DNA of 64,000 bases from Exiguobacterium sp. Leaf196 (GTDB lineage: Bacteria > Bacillota > Bacilli > Exiguobacteriales > Exiguobacteriaceae): assembly GCF_001423965.1 (NCBI RefSeq), contig NZ_LMPV01000006.1, positions 558,001 to 622,000 on the forward strand. Direction: 5' to 3'. Shown here one piece after another: positions 16,951 to 25,124 of the stretch; within the stretch, counting starts at the first letter, position 1; each line of letters opens with the position of its first letter. A program made the translations under genes and the position numbers. The notes under the pieces were generated by a model. That model did not search any database and was not told where the DNA came from. It saw only the letters and a program-made list of their open reading frames with translations.

Positions 16951-17964
16951 TTAATATTCGATTTTCAAGTCACCATCTTGAATCCGACCGAGTCGAAGTA
17001 ATAACCGATAGATGAGATAACTGATGATGCCAGGCGCAATAAAACATAATACGATGACGGCTACATAGTATTCCATTTCAAACCCCATCGTCTTCAACAA
17101 CATCAATGGACCAACAAAACCACTCGTCCCCATGCCTGAGCCTTCTGGGTTGCTCTCAAGCATCAACAGAACAGTCGCGAATGGCGCTAGGATAGCACCT
17201 GCGATCGTAGGCGGAATGAGAATCCAAGGATTGCGGATGATGTTTCCGACTTGGAGCATCGATGTGCCGATACTTTGTGCGATGACGCCCCCGATTCCGT
17301 TATCACGATAACTGATGACACCAAAACCAATCATTTGAGCGGCACAGCCGATCGTCGCAGCACCCGCAGCAAGTCCATCCAATCCAAGCATGATTCCAAG
17401 TGCGGCACTTGAAATTGGCGCTGTCAATGCAAGTCCCATCACAGTAGCAATGAAGATACCCATGAACAACGGTTCGCGTTCCGTCCCCCAGCGAATTATT
17501 TCACCCAGATCGGTCATGCCTTTTCCAATCCATTTCCCGGCATAACGTCCAGCAACGAATCCAACTAGCAACGTGACGAACGGCGTCAACAGAATATCGA
17601 GTCGCGTCATTTTTGACACGAGTTTTCCGATTTCTGTTGCAAGTAGCGTCGCAATGTAACTACCTGCCGGTCCGCCAGCTTCATATCCAAATGCTCCAAC
17701 CGCAACTGCTGCAAATAAGATGAGTGGCGGTGCTTCAAGCGAAAACGCTACGGCGACACCGATCGCTGGTCCCGTCAGAGCAATCGCCTGCTCGCCTAAT
17801 TGAATAAGAAACCTTGCTTCGATACCACGATCTACCAACCCTTCTCCGATTGTTTGAACAATCAAGCCCATGATCAGCGAACTGAATAAACCAAGCGCCA
17901 TATAACTTAATACAGTGATGAAATATACTTTAGGGCTAAGTGAAATTCCCTTTTGCTTGAACAT
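16951..17964 (-). CDS. PTS_EIIC_2-type membrane permease
   Basis: 337-residue polytopic protein of the PTS EIIC-like family (Pfam PTS_EIIC_2), about 8-9 hydrophobic segments. Family hallmarks are GPAIGVAVAFSLEAPPL, the EAGGPAGSYIA loop, the core TAPISSAALGIMLGL, and late SMLQVGNIIRNPWILIPP. No EIIA or EIIB domain is fused or nearby, and members are often orphan and of unknown substrate, so phosphotransfer-coupled transport is not assured. The ATG at 17964 is preceded by AAAGGA (9 nt); an upstream TTG was rejected for lack of a site. Confidence 0.85.
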   Translation of the reverse strand: MFKQKGISLSPKVYFITVLSYMALGLFSSLIMGLIVQTIGEGLVDRGIEARFLIQLGEQAIALTGPAIGVAVAFSLEAPPLILFAAVAVGAFGYEAGGPAGSYIATLLATEIGKLVSKMTRLDILLTPFVTLLVGFVAGRYAGKWIGKGMTDLGEIIRWGTEREPLFMGIFIATVMGLALTAPISSAALGIMLGLDGLAAGAATIGCAAQMIGFGVISYRDNGIGGVIAQSIGTSMLQVGNIIRNPWILIPPTIAGAILAPFATVLLMLESNPEGSGMGTSGFVGPLMLLKTMGFEMEYYVAVIVLCFIAPGIISYLIYRLLLRLGRIQDGDLKIEY

Positions 17965-18080
17965 CTTGTCACGTCCTTTACTCAACATCGCGTATCATTA
18001 TACCAAATCCACTTTCGATTCGACTAGGCTGTTTTTCCAGCTGACAAGACAATCAACATCATTATGTTCTCACTACAATA

Positions 18081-18115
18081 AAATAGACGACGGATTATAA
18101 GTCCGCCGTCTATTT
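18081..18115 (-). terminator. Terminator after ytoP
   Basis: 14-bp stem with one mismatch (18081-18094 with 18102-18115), 7-nt loop, followed on the minus strand by a T-rich TATTTTATT tract. Confidence 0.75.
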
Positions 18116-18143
18116 CATGAGGATGGTCCTCCCCGTTCGTTAT

Positions 18144-19214
18144 TTACTTGACTTGCAATGTTGCAAGCGTCGTCGTATCAAGATTCGTGACGAGTTTTCG
18201 TAGCAATTCCTTCGCCGCATCATAATCATCTGTATGCATGATCGATGCGTGCGTATGGATATAACGTGCCGGTAAACCAACGACTGTTGTTGGAATACCA
18301 TTGTTCGAGCGATGGATGACACCGCCGTCCGTTCCACCTGCACCGACGTAGTATTGATACGGAATCTTGTTCGATTCTGCCGTATCAAGGACATAATCCG
18401 TCATCTCTTTCGAAAGAATCATGACGCTGTCTTTAATACGGAGTAATGGTCCTTGTCCGAGTTGACCAAATTCCGTTTTGTCTCCTGACGCATCATTGGC
18501 AGGAGACGCATCGACGACGAACGCCACATCAGGATCGATAAGCGTCGTCGCTGTTTGGGCACCGCGCAATCCGACTTCTTCTTGAACCGTTGCACCAGAG
18601 AACAAAATGTTCGGATGATCCGCTGCTGTCGTCTCCTCCAACAATTCGATTGCCATTCCGACACCATAGCGGTTATCCCATGCTTTCGCCATGATTTTCT
18701 TCGGATTCGCCATCGGTGTGAACGGGAAAAATGGTACTGCCGGAATACCCGGACGTACACCAAACGATTCCGCTTCTTCTTTTGAATCCGCACCGATATC
18801 GATGAACATGTCTTTGATTGCCATTGGCTTATTGCGTACTTCTTCTGTTAATAAGTGTGGTGGAATCGACGCGATGACACCAGGGATGATACCGTTGTCT
18901 GTACAGATCGAGAACCGTTGGGCAAGCAATACTTGACTCCACCAACCACCGAGCGGTTGGATCCGTAACATCCCATTCTTCGTGATTTGCGTCACCATGA
19001 ATGCCACTTCGTCCATGTGTCCGGCAACCATGACTTTCGGTCCTGTCGCATCCCCTGTTCGCTTCCCGAAAATCGAACCCAGTCCATCTGTAACGATCTC
19101 ATCCGTGACAGGTGTAATGCGTTCGCGAACGAACTGACGAACATCGTGTTCAAACCCTGGTGCCCCATTTAATTCCGTCAGTGTTCGAAATAACTCTCTC
19201 GTTTTTTCATTCAT
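18144..19214 (-). CDS. ytoP: M42-family aminopeptidase YtoP
   Basis: Dinuclear-metal glutamyl/deblocking aminopeptidase of family M42, usually a large oligomeric cytosolic shell. 356 residues (357 in B. subtilis). Metal and catalytic residues are visible: His-x-Asp in [10 protein letters not shown] (about 65-74), Asp in WDNRYGVGM, the Glu-Glu pair in [10 protein letters not shown], Asp in VDASPAND and the late His in [13 protein letters not shown] preceded by AGGAGG. Divergent from the PepSY gene at 19334. Confidence 0.95.
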   Translation of the reverse strand: MNEKTRELFRTLTELNGAPGFEHDVRQFVRERITPVTDEIVTDGLGSIFGKRTGDATGPKVMVAGHMDEVAFMVTQITKNGMLRIQPLGGWWSQVLLAQRFSICTDNGIIPGVIASIPPHLLTEEVRNKPMAIKDMFIDIGADSKEEAESFGVRPGIPAVPFFPFTPMANPKKIMAKAWDNRYGVGMAIELLEETTAADHPNILFSGATVQEEVGLRGAQTATTLIDPDVAFVVDASPANDASGDKTEFGQLGQGPLLRIKDSVMILSKEMTDYVLDTAESNKIPYQYYVGAGGTDGGVIHRSNNGIPTTVVGLPARYIHTHASIMHTDDYDAAKELLRKLVTNLDTTTLATLQVK

Positions 19215-19333
19215 ATGTATCGCCTCCTGTTACCCATTATACAAAAAATTGCTTCAATCACTTAACCTTTTGTTTCTCTCTGAACGAATTATTTGGTACA
19301 GTAGGAATAGAACCTGTAAGGAGGGGAATTTTA

Positions 19334-19636
19334 ATGAAAAAACGCTATTGGATTATCGGATTGGCAGCAGCTGTCGTCGCCGCTTTCGCAGTGAAGAAGG
19401 CCGTTGACAATAAACAACTTTCTGCCGAAGAAGCGCTCGAAATCACGAAACGCACATTTTCAGCAAAAGGACGTGTCCAAGGTGCATGGATCTCTGCAAC
19501 ACCGGAGGCTTACGCATATGAGTCACGTGACTACCAAAGTTATAAAGGTGGCATCTCGGTCCTTGAAGGTGATGACGAAAAAACGTATCAATTCACAGTC
19601 GATGCCGAAACTGGCGCATTACTCGAATACGCTTAA
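19334..19636 (+). CDS. ytzB: YtzB-like PepSY-domain protein
   Basis: 100-residue protein with an N-terminal membrane anchor (about 6-22, WIIGLAAAVVAAFAV) followed by an extracytoplasmic PepSY-type domain (VQGAWISATPEAYAYE, VLEGDDEKTYQFTVDAETGALL). PepSY domains are often inhibitors or partners of secreted peptidases. The start at 19334 has AAGGAGGGG ideally placed; upstream in-frame codons extend into noncoding sequence. An extended -10 (TGGTACAGT, 19294-19302) precedes it. B. subtilis ytzB lies next to ytoP likewise. Confidence 0.85.
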   Translation: MKKRYWIIGLAAAVVAAFAVKKAVDNKQLSAEEALEITKRTFSAKGRVQGAWISATPEAYAYESRDYQSYKGGISVLEGDDEKTYQFTVDAETGALLEYA

Positions 19637-19641
19637 TCAGA

Positions 19642-19678
19642 AGACCGTGCTTCAATCGATGAAGTACGGTCTTTTTTT
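19642..19678 (+). terminator. Terminator after ytzB
   Basis: 12-bp stem (19642-19653 with 19661-19672; one G-T mismatch), 7-nt loop, seven T residues. Confidence 0.88.
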
Positions 19679-19705
19679 CACGTTCCTATAAAGGAGGTAT
19701 GATTC

Positions 19706-20062
19706 ATGTCCATTCTTGCTACTATCTTCGTTTTACTTGTTTCCTTAGAGCACTTTTATATCATGGCTCTTGAAATGTTCTTTTTATCCTCTAAGGCGGC
19801 ACGACGTACATTCGGACTGACGGATGAAGCGGTCGCATCTAAGCAAATCCAGACGCTTTTTGCCAATCAAGGTCTCTACAATGGATTTTTAGCTGCTGGT
19901 CTTCTGTTTGGTCTGATCCGTGAAGATATTGCTGTCCAACTGTTCTTTTTAGCTTGTGTGATCATCGCCGCACTCTATGGCGCCTTGACGGCTAATCGTT
20001 CCATTTTACTTAAACAAGGATTACCCGCCATACTCGCTTTCATCTTTGTGTTGTTAGCATAA
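19706..20062 (+). CDS. DUF1304 membrane protein
   Basis: 118-residue integral membrane protein with four hydrophobic helices (about 3-25, 50-69, 73-92, 97-117). Family features: EHFYIMALEMFF in helix 1 and NQGLYNGFLAAGL in helix 2, typical of DUF1304. Function unknown. Full AAAGGAGGT ribosome site. It lies 70 bp after ytzB but is separated by a terminator and followed by its own terminator. Confidence 0.88.
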   Translation: MSILATIFVLLVSLEHFYIMALEMFFLSSKAARRTFGLTDEAVASKQIQTLFANQGLYNGFLAAGLLFGLIREDIAVQLFFLACVIIAALYGALTANRSILLKQGLPAILAFIFVLLA

Positions 20063-20065
20063 AAA

Positions 20066-20098
20066 AAAGCCTCTACCCAAACGGGTAGAGGTTTTTTT
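20066..20098. terminator. Bidirectional terminator
   Basis: Perfect 9-bp stem CCTCTACCC/GGGTAGAGG (20070-20078 with 20083-20091) with a 4-nt loop, A run before and T run after. Confidence 0.93.
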
Positions 20099-20100
20099 GA

Positions 20101-20616
20101 TTAGCGCGGGTTATCGTTGCGCTCATAAATCGGATTCATGTATTCCGAAGTAGAGTACAAACGTGGTACGACGATGTATAAGACGATCGCTGGTACAGCG
20201 ATGATCAACAACATCAAGAGTACCGGTAACCAGTAAACGACTTTTTGATGAAGATTATCCGAGTTGCTGTCGATGTATTCTTTTACGCCATCAACTTTTG
20301 CAGCGTCGGCATTCGTCAACAATTTACCGCTATCGGCATTGAAGAAGTGAATTTCACGTTTGATTGTGATGAAGATGCCGTCACGAACTGTCTTGATGAC
20401 AGCGATTCCGCCAATGACTTCTTCTCCTTTTCCGTTCGTGAACGTCTTCGGATCCTCGATTTTGACCGAACCTTTTTTATAATCGTAATGCGTCGTTGGT
20501 AATTCCTCATTTAATGCTTTTGTCATTTCTGAGGTATCAACCGCAGCAAGTACCGATTGACCGATACTTAACGCGAGAAAGAGCGCCGTTACGAAGGCTA
20601 AGCTTTTCTGCCACAT
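20101..20616 (-). CDS. Secreted-domain membrane protein, unknown
   Basis: 171 residues, not recognised. N-terminal signal peptide or anchor (about 4-24, possible cleavage after VLAA), an extracytoplasmic domain of about 100 residues (SVKIEDPKTFTNGKGEEVIG, TVRDGIFITIKREIHFFN), a hydrophobic helix (about 128-150) and a short charged tail. The layout suggests a topology with both ends inside if the signal is uncleaved. The ATG at 20616 is 9 nt from GGGGG; a TTG two codons earlier is too close to it. No operon partner. Confidence 0.7.
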   Translation of the reverse strand: MWQKSLAFVTALFLALSIGQSVLAAVDTSEMTKALNEELPTTHYDYKKGSVKIEDPKTFTNGKGEEVIGGIAVIKTVRDGIFITIKREIHFFNADSGKLLTNADAAKVDGVKEYIDSNSDNLHQKVVYWLPVLLMLLIIAVPAIVLYIVVPRLYSTSEYMNPIYERNDNPR

Positions 20617-20732
20617 CCCCAAATTCCCCCTTTACCTATAAGTACAAGTTCTTCAGTCAACAACATTGTACCAATTAATAAGAAAAAAGTGTGAAAGAAA
20701 TACCAGGAAAATAAGAAAACTTTTTGTCTAAA

Positions 20733-21374
20733 TTAATTTTGGTATGTTGCTTCCATCCGATAAATTGGTTGACCCATTGAAGAAAAGCGCTCTTCATACT
20801 CTGTCCGGACGTTATCCTCCGGTTCATTCGCATGTAGATCAAGCGACATCCAGTCAAAACGCATACCGTATGCCGACATCGTCATCAGACTCGATTCAAA
20901 CAACTTTCGATTGTCAGTCTTGAAATGGATTTGTCCTTTCGCAGGTAAGATGTCTTCATACGTTGAGAGGAACGTTTTATACGTCAAACGACGTTTCGCA
21001 TGGCGTGTCTTCGGCCAAGGATCCGAGAAGTTCAAATAAACGCGCGCTACTTCACCTTTTTCGAAGTAATCACGTAAATCTTTCGCATCGACCGTCAAGA
21101 CGCGAACATTTGCTTGTGGAGCCTCTACTAATTTTTGAACGATCGTCACTGCTACGCTCTCAAAAAGTTCAATCGCGATGAAGTTGATCTCCGGATGTTG
21201 GTTTGCCATCCCTGTAATGAAGGCTCCTTTTCCTGACCCCACTTCGATGTAGATCGGATTATCATTTTTAAACTCTGTCGCCCAGTTTCCTTTCAGGGAT
21301 GCTGGTTCTGCTATATAGATCGAGGATTGTTCCTTCATATAATCCTGTGCCCATGGTTTATGTCGTAAACGCAC
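20733..21374 (-). CDS. trmB: tRNA (guanine-N7-)-methyltransferase TrmB
   Basis: SAM-dependent enzyme making m7G46 in the tRNA variable loop. 213 residues, as in B. subtilis. SAM site YIEVGSGKGAFI (about 41-52), acidic strand end in NFIAIE, the family signature NFSDPWPKTRHAKRRL (about 114-129) and TDNRKLF. The start is GTG at 21374 with AAAGGA 9 nt upstream, giving MRLRHKPWA as in homologs. In Bacillus trmB neighbours ytmP; here alsSD and a small gene intervene. Confidence 0.96.
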   Translation of the reverse strand: MRLRHKPWAQDYMKEQSSIYIAEPASLKGNWATEFKNDNPIYIEVGSGKGAFITGMANQHPEINFIAIELFESVAVTIVQKLVEAPQANVRVLTVDAKDLRDYFEKGEVARVYLNFSDPWPKTRHAKRRLTYKTFLSTYEDILPAKGQIHFKTDNRKLFESSLMTMSAYGMRFDWMSLDLHANEPEDNVRTEYEERFSSMGQPIYRMEATYQN

Positions 21375-21442
21375 TATCGTTCATCCTTTCCAAACTTAAA
21401 TTATCCGCAGATAAGTTTATCATGATTCGGGTAATTATATAA

Positions 21443-21473
21443 GAACTTCTTCAATCCCGATTGAAGAATGTTC
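21443..21473. repeat. Palindrome upstream of the CydS-like gene
   Basis: GAAC + TTCTTCAATC + CC + GATTGAAGAA + T + GTTC: a 10-bp perfect inverted repeat around a CC centre, extended by a further 4 bp. No T run follows. It lies 14 bp before a promoter (21487), in the trmB / small-gene intergenic region; an operator is the simplest reading. Confidence 0.6.
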
Positions 21474-21486
21474 AGCAGTTCGTCAC

Positions 21487-21515
21487 TTGAGAAACAGTGA
21501 GCAATCTACTACACT
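21487..21515 (+). promoter_or_regulatory. Promoter of the 33-residue CydS-like gene
   Basis: TTGAGA (21487-21492), 17-bp spacer, TACACT (21510-21515), 36 bp before the ATG. Confidence 0.7.
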
Positions 21516-21550
21516 AAAGGTACGTAAGAACTAAAAAGGAGGGCTATACC

Positions 21551-21652
21551 ATGGAAGACTTCTTGATTGCTTGGGGCTCCCCCATCGTTCTCGTCATGGG
21601 CATCTGTGCCTTATTCGTCTGGGCGACTTTCGGAAAAGTCGACGTTGAATAA
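21551..21652 (+). CDS. cydS: 33-residue membrane peptide, CydS-like
   Basis: Too short for routine gene calling but well supported: promoter at 21487-21515, AAAAAGGAGGGC ribosome site, ATG, 33 codons, stop, and an intrinsic terminator. The peptide has a short acidic start (MEDFLIAW), one transmembrane helix (about 9-27) and a charged end (GKVDVE). Length and pattern (FLI near the start, a Pro in the helix entry, F-x-W at the end of the helix) resemble CydS, the third subunit of Bacillales cytochrome bd oxidase. cydAB are not in the window, so the assignment rests on peptide pattern only. Confidence 0.6.
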   Translation: MEDFLIAWGSPIVLVMGICALFVWATFGKVDVE

Positions 21653-21663
21653 GCGCAATCTCT

Positions 21664-21698
21664 GTACCTTGTGTAATCGTACACAAGGTACTTTTTTT
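21664..21698 (+). terminator. Terminator after the CydS-like gene
   Basis: Perfect 11-bp stem GTACCTTGTGT/ACACAAGGTAC (21664-21674 with 21681-21691), 6-nt loop, seven T residues. Confidence 0.93.
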
Positions 21699-21718
21699 AT
21701 TCTCTAAACGAATTTAGG

Positions 21719-21747
21719 TTGGATTTACCATGAAACAGATGTATACT
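21719..21747 (+). promoter_or_regulatory. alsSD promoter
   Basis: TTGGAT (21719-21724), 17-bp spacer, TATACT (21742-21747), about 70 bp before alsS. No clear cre site was found in this region. Confidence 0.6.
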
Positions 21748-21815
21748 TTTTTCGAAACAGATTATTTATTACAGCTATCGAACACCAAAAAACGTTGGTA
21801 AAAAGGAGAATTGTA

Positions 21816-23507
21816 ATGAACGAAAATAAAAACAGTGATTCAAAAGAACTAGTACAGAAGAAAACAGGTGCAGACTTAGTCGTCGATTCACTCATCGAAC
21901 AGGGTGTAGATTACATTTTTGGTATTCCTGGCGCCAAAATTGATTCCGTCTTCAATGTGTTACAGGATCGGGGACCTGAACTCATCGTTGCACGTCACGA
22001 ACAAAATGCTGCATTCATGGCTCAAGCCATTGGTCGCTTGACAGACAAACCAGGCGTTGTACTTGTAACATCTGGCCCAGGCGCATCAAACTTAGCGACA
22101 GGTCTTGTGACAGCAAACTCTGAAGGTGACCCAGTTGTCGCAATCGCCGGAGCCGTTACACGAGCAGACCGCTTAAAACGAACACATCAGTCCATGGACA
22201 ATCAGGCACTCTTTACACCGATTACGAACTTCAGTGCAGAAGTGCAAGATGCCGATAATATTCCAGAAGTACTGTCCAATGCTTTCCGAACAGCGGAAAC
22301 GACATCTGGGGCTGCTTTCGTTAGTATCCCGCAAGACGTCGGATTGAGCGAAGCGAACGTCACGGCATTCCGTGCGGTTGAAGCACCGAAGCTCGGTGTT
22401 GCACCAGAAGCTTGGGTTGAAGAAACAGCTCGTTTGATCCAAGATGCGAAGCTACCTGTCTTGTTGCTCGGTATGCGTGCGAGTCAGCCGGACGTCGTAC
22501 ATGCGATTCGTTCCCTGCTCAAACACGTCTCGATTCCTGTCGTCCAGACGTTCCAAGCGGCCGGCACATTATCACGTGAGCTTGAATCGAATTTCTATGG
22601 ACGCGTCGGACTATTCCGTAACCAACCGGGAGATGCACTGCTCGCAGAAGCGGATCTCGTCCTCTCGATTGGCTATGACCCAATTGGCTATGATCCGAAA
22701 TTCTGGAACCAACCGACGCACGACCGGACGCTTGTCCATATTGATCAAATGCGTGCTGAAATTGACCACTTCTATCGCCCAGACCGCGAGCTTGTCGGTG
22801 ATATGGCGAAAACGGTCGATGCAATCGCCGAGCGCCTGCAACCACTCACATTACCTGAAAGTTCAGCTCAATTCCTTGAAGGATTACATCAACGTCTTGT
22901 CGATCGCGATGTTCCTCCTGTCGCGGATTCTCCGTTGACGCACCCACTCTATTTCATGAAGACGTTACGTGAAAAAATTGCGGATGATGTCACGGTCACA
23001 GTCGACGTTGGTTCTCACTATATTTGGATGGCACGTCATTTCCGTTCGTACGAACCACGTCACCTTCTCTTTAGTAATGGGATGCAAACGCTTGGTGTCG
23101 CGCTTCCTTGGGCAATCGCAGCAACACTCGTACGTCCTGGTAAGAAGGCCGTCTCGATTTCAGGTGATGGTGGATTCCTCTTCTCGGCGATGGAACTTGA
23201 GACAGCTGTTCGTTTGAACTCACCACTCGTCCACTTCGTATGGCGTGATAGCGGATTCGACATGGTCGCGTTCCAACAAGAGATGAAATACAAACGGAAA
23301 TCCGGTACGTCATTTGGTGACGTCGATCTCGTCAAATATGCTGAGAGTTTCGGAGCAAAAGGATTACGCGTCAATCATCCATCTGAACTAGCCGCAATCA
23401 TGGATGAAGCACTCGCGACAGAAGGACCAGTCATCGTCGATGTTCCGATTGATTATCGCGACAACATCGCGCTCGGAGAACAAGTTCATCTCGATCAATT
23501 GAACTGA
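21816..23507 (+). CDS. alsS: Catabolic acetolactate synthase AlsS
   Basis: ThDP-dependent condensation of two pyruvate to acetolactate in the acetoin (neutral overflow) pathway. 563 residues. The ThDP activating Glu lies in [12 protein letters not shown], the N-terminal [13 protein letters not shown] matches AlsS, and the ThDP/Mg motif [15 protein letters not shown] is in the C-terminal domain. Catabolic type is supported by the directly downstream alsD and absence of a regulatory subunit. Start at 21816 has AAAAGGAG; the in-frame upstream extension has none. alsR, which adjoins alsSD in B. subtilis, is missing here. Confidence 0.96.
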   Translation: MNENKNSDSKELVQKKTGADLVVDSLIEQGVDYIFGIPGAKIDSVFNVLQDRGPELIVARHEQNAAFMAQAIGRLTDKPGVVLVTSGPGASNLATGLVTANSEGDPVVAIAGAVTRADRLKRTHQSMDNQALFTPITNFSAEVQDADNIPEVLSNAFRTAETTSGAAFVSIPQDVGLSEANVTAFRAVEAPKLGVAPEAWVEETARLIQDAKLPVLLLGMRASQPDVVHAIRSLLKHVSIPVVQTFQAAGTLSRELESNFYGRVGLFRNQPGDALLAEADLVLSIGYDPIGYDPKFWNQPTHDRTLVHIDQMRAEIDHFYRPDRELVGDMAKTVDAIAERLQPLTLPESSAQFLEGLHQRLVDRDVPPVADSPLTHPLYFMKTLREKIADDVTVTVDVGSHYIWMARHFRSYEPRHLLFSNGMQTLGVALPWAIAATLVRPGKKAVSISGDGGFLFSAMELETAVRLNSPLVHFVWRDSGFDMVAFQQEMKYKRKSGTSFGDVDLVKYAESFGAKGLRVNHPSELAAIMDEALATEGPVIVDVPIDYRDNIALGEQVHLDQLN

Positions 23508-23518
23508 GGAGGATTCAC

Positions 23519-24232
23519 ATGACACACGATAAAACGCTCGTCCAGATTTCAACGATGATGGCACTGCTCGACGGAGTATTCGAGAGTGAAGTCACATACG
23601 CGTCCGTTCTTGATCAACGGAATTTTGGTATTGGAACGTTCGACCACTTGGATGGTGAGATGATTGGTTTTGATGGTCAGTTCTACCAGCTCCGTTCAGA
23701 CGGTAGCGCTCGGCCACTTCAGCCTGAGACGACGACGCCGTTTGCGACATTGACCCGTTTCGTGCCAGAGCAAACGCTCTCCGTGACAGAAGAGATGTCA
23801 AAATCGGAATTCGAACACTGGTTGAATGAACAACTACCGACGATCAATAGTTTTTATGCCGTTCGAATTGATGGAACGTTCACAGAGGTGCAGACACGTA
23901 CCGTCGCACGTCAAGAGAAACCGTTCGTTCCAATCACGGAAGCTGTCGCCTCTCAAAGCGCGCGTACTTTCGAACAAACGGAAGGAACACTCGCCGGTTA
24001 CTACACACCACGGTTCGGTCACGGTATCGCCGTCGCTGGATATCATCTTCATTTCATCGATGCTGAACGCGCGGGCGGAGGCCATGTCTTTGACTACACG
24101 GTCAAGAACGTCACCGTCACATTCGAAGAAAAACCGCAGCTTGATTTACGTTTACCAACGACTGAAGCGTATCGGTCGGCGGATCTTGAAAGTCATGATA
24201 TTGAAAAAGAGATTAAAATCGCAGAAGGTTAA
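23519..24232 (+). CDS. alsD: Alpha-acetolactate decarboxylase AlsD
   Basis: Zinc enzyme converting acetolactate to acetoin. 237 residues, slightly shorter than B. subtilis AlsD (255). The three zinc histidines are visible in GYHLHFID and GGGHVFDY (about residues 178, 180 and 191), with the conserved Arg of ERAGGG next to them. 11 bp after alsS with GAGGAGG, so cotranscribed. Together they divert excess pyruvate from acetate and link functionally to acsA/acu here. Confidence 0.96.
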   Translation: MTHDKTLVQISTMMALLDGVFESEVTYASVLDQRNFGIGTFDHLDGEMIGFDGQFYQLRSDGSARPLQPETTTPFATLTRFVPEQTLSVTEEMSKSEFEHWLNEQLPTINSFYAVRIDGTFTEVQTRTVARQEKPFVPITEAVASQSARTFEQTEGTLAGYYTPRFGHGIAVAGYHLHFIDAERAGGGHVFDYTVKNVTVTFEEKPQLDLRLPTTEAYRSADLESHDIEKEIKIAEG

Positions 24233-24236
24233 TCAA

Positions 24237-24273
24237 AAAAGCGTGTCGTTCCTTTTCGGAATGACACGCTTTT
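24237..24273. terminator. Bidirectional terminator (alsD / ytmP)
   Basis: Perfect 16-bp stem (24237-24252 with 24258-24273), 5-nt loop, A and T runs on either side. Confidence 0.93.
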
Positions 24274-25073
24274 TAGTCGTTCGAGTATTCAAGTAACTGT
24301 TCTAGAAAATGATAGCTGTCCTCGACATCCGGATGACGCATATCTTCATACCAATACAAGGATAATACAGCTTGCGCTACGACATACCAATGCATTCGTT
24401 GTTTCAGATCATTCGTCAACGGATGACCATAATGCTCAAACCATTCAGGCCAAGCCGCTTCATCGACATAACTGTATAACATCATCCCGAGGTCATACGC
24501 ACGGTCGGCAATGATCGCATCATCCCAGTCGTTCAGGTAGAGTTGACCGTCCGCTCCCGTCAACCAATTATTATGATTTAGATCTGAATGACAGACGACT
24601 TGTTCATCCGTTCTTACTTGCTCCAGATTTCGTTCGAGATAATCCATCGCAAGTTCTACCAGTTCTGGATTCTCTAAGTCTTCTGGTTGAAAATATAAGT
24701 GACATTGGCGCAATAACTCATCAGGCTCGATCGGACGTTGGTCAAGCTGTTGTAGCATGAACAGCAATTCCTTCGAATCATGGATTTTCCCAAGCAAACG
24801 CGCCACTTCCGGACGTTCCATCATTTCCGGCTCCAACTCGTCGCCTTCAATGAATTGTTGCGCACTGATGACATCCCCGCTATAGATTCGTTTCGTCCAT
24901 AATAATTTCGGGACGATTCCGTCCGCGGATAAAATCGCCAAGAACGGCGATGAATTTCGTTTTAAGAACAATTTTGATTGTCCGGTTGAAGCGATGTACG
25001 CTTCTCCTGTGATTCCACCTGCTGGCGTAAGGGTCCAGCCTTCGCCAAGCGCATCTAAAATATCTATTTCCAT
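24273..25073 (-). CDS. ytmP: YtmP-like phosphotransferase (APH/choline kinase fold)
   Basis: 266-residue kinase-like protein of the aminoglycoside phosphotransferase/choline kinase superfamily. Catalytic loop HSDLNHNNWL (H-x-D-x4-N, about 178-187) and Mg-binding LNDWDDA (DxD-like) are intact, so it should be active; the substrate is unknown. The N-terminal lobe has GWTLTPAGGITGEAYI as a nucleotide loop. Ribosome site is weak (GAGCGG). Last gene of the long minus-strand run that starts at pepV; in Bacillus ytmP likewise neighbours amyX and trmB. Confidence 0.85.
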   Translation of the reverse strand: MEIDILDALGEGWTLTPAGGITGEAYIASTGQSKLFLKRNSSPFLAILSADGIVPKLLWTKRIYSGDVISAQQFIEGDELEPEMMERPEVARLLGKIHDSKELLFMLQQLDQRPIEPDELLRQCHLYFQPEDLENPELVELAMDYLERNLEQVRTDEQVVCHSDLNHNNWLTGADGQLYLNDWDDAIIADRAYDLGMMLYSYVDEAAWPEWFEHYGHPLTNDLKQRMHWYVVAQAVLSLYWYEDMRHPDVEDSYHFLEQLLEYSND

Positions 25074-25124
25074 TATAATCCGCTCAACTTTTTTAGTAGA
25101 TTTGCCTAAGGCACAATGCTTATC

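Noticed and set aside
21700-21815. cre or Rex site before alsS
   Set aside because: No stretch matches TGWAANCGNTNWCA or TTGTGAA-N4-TTCACAA well enough.
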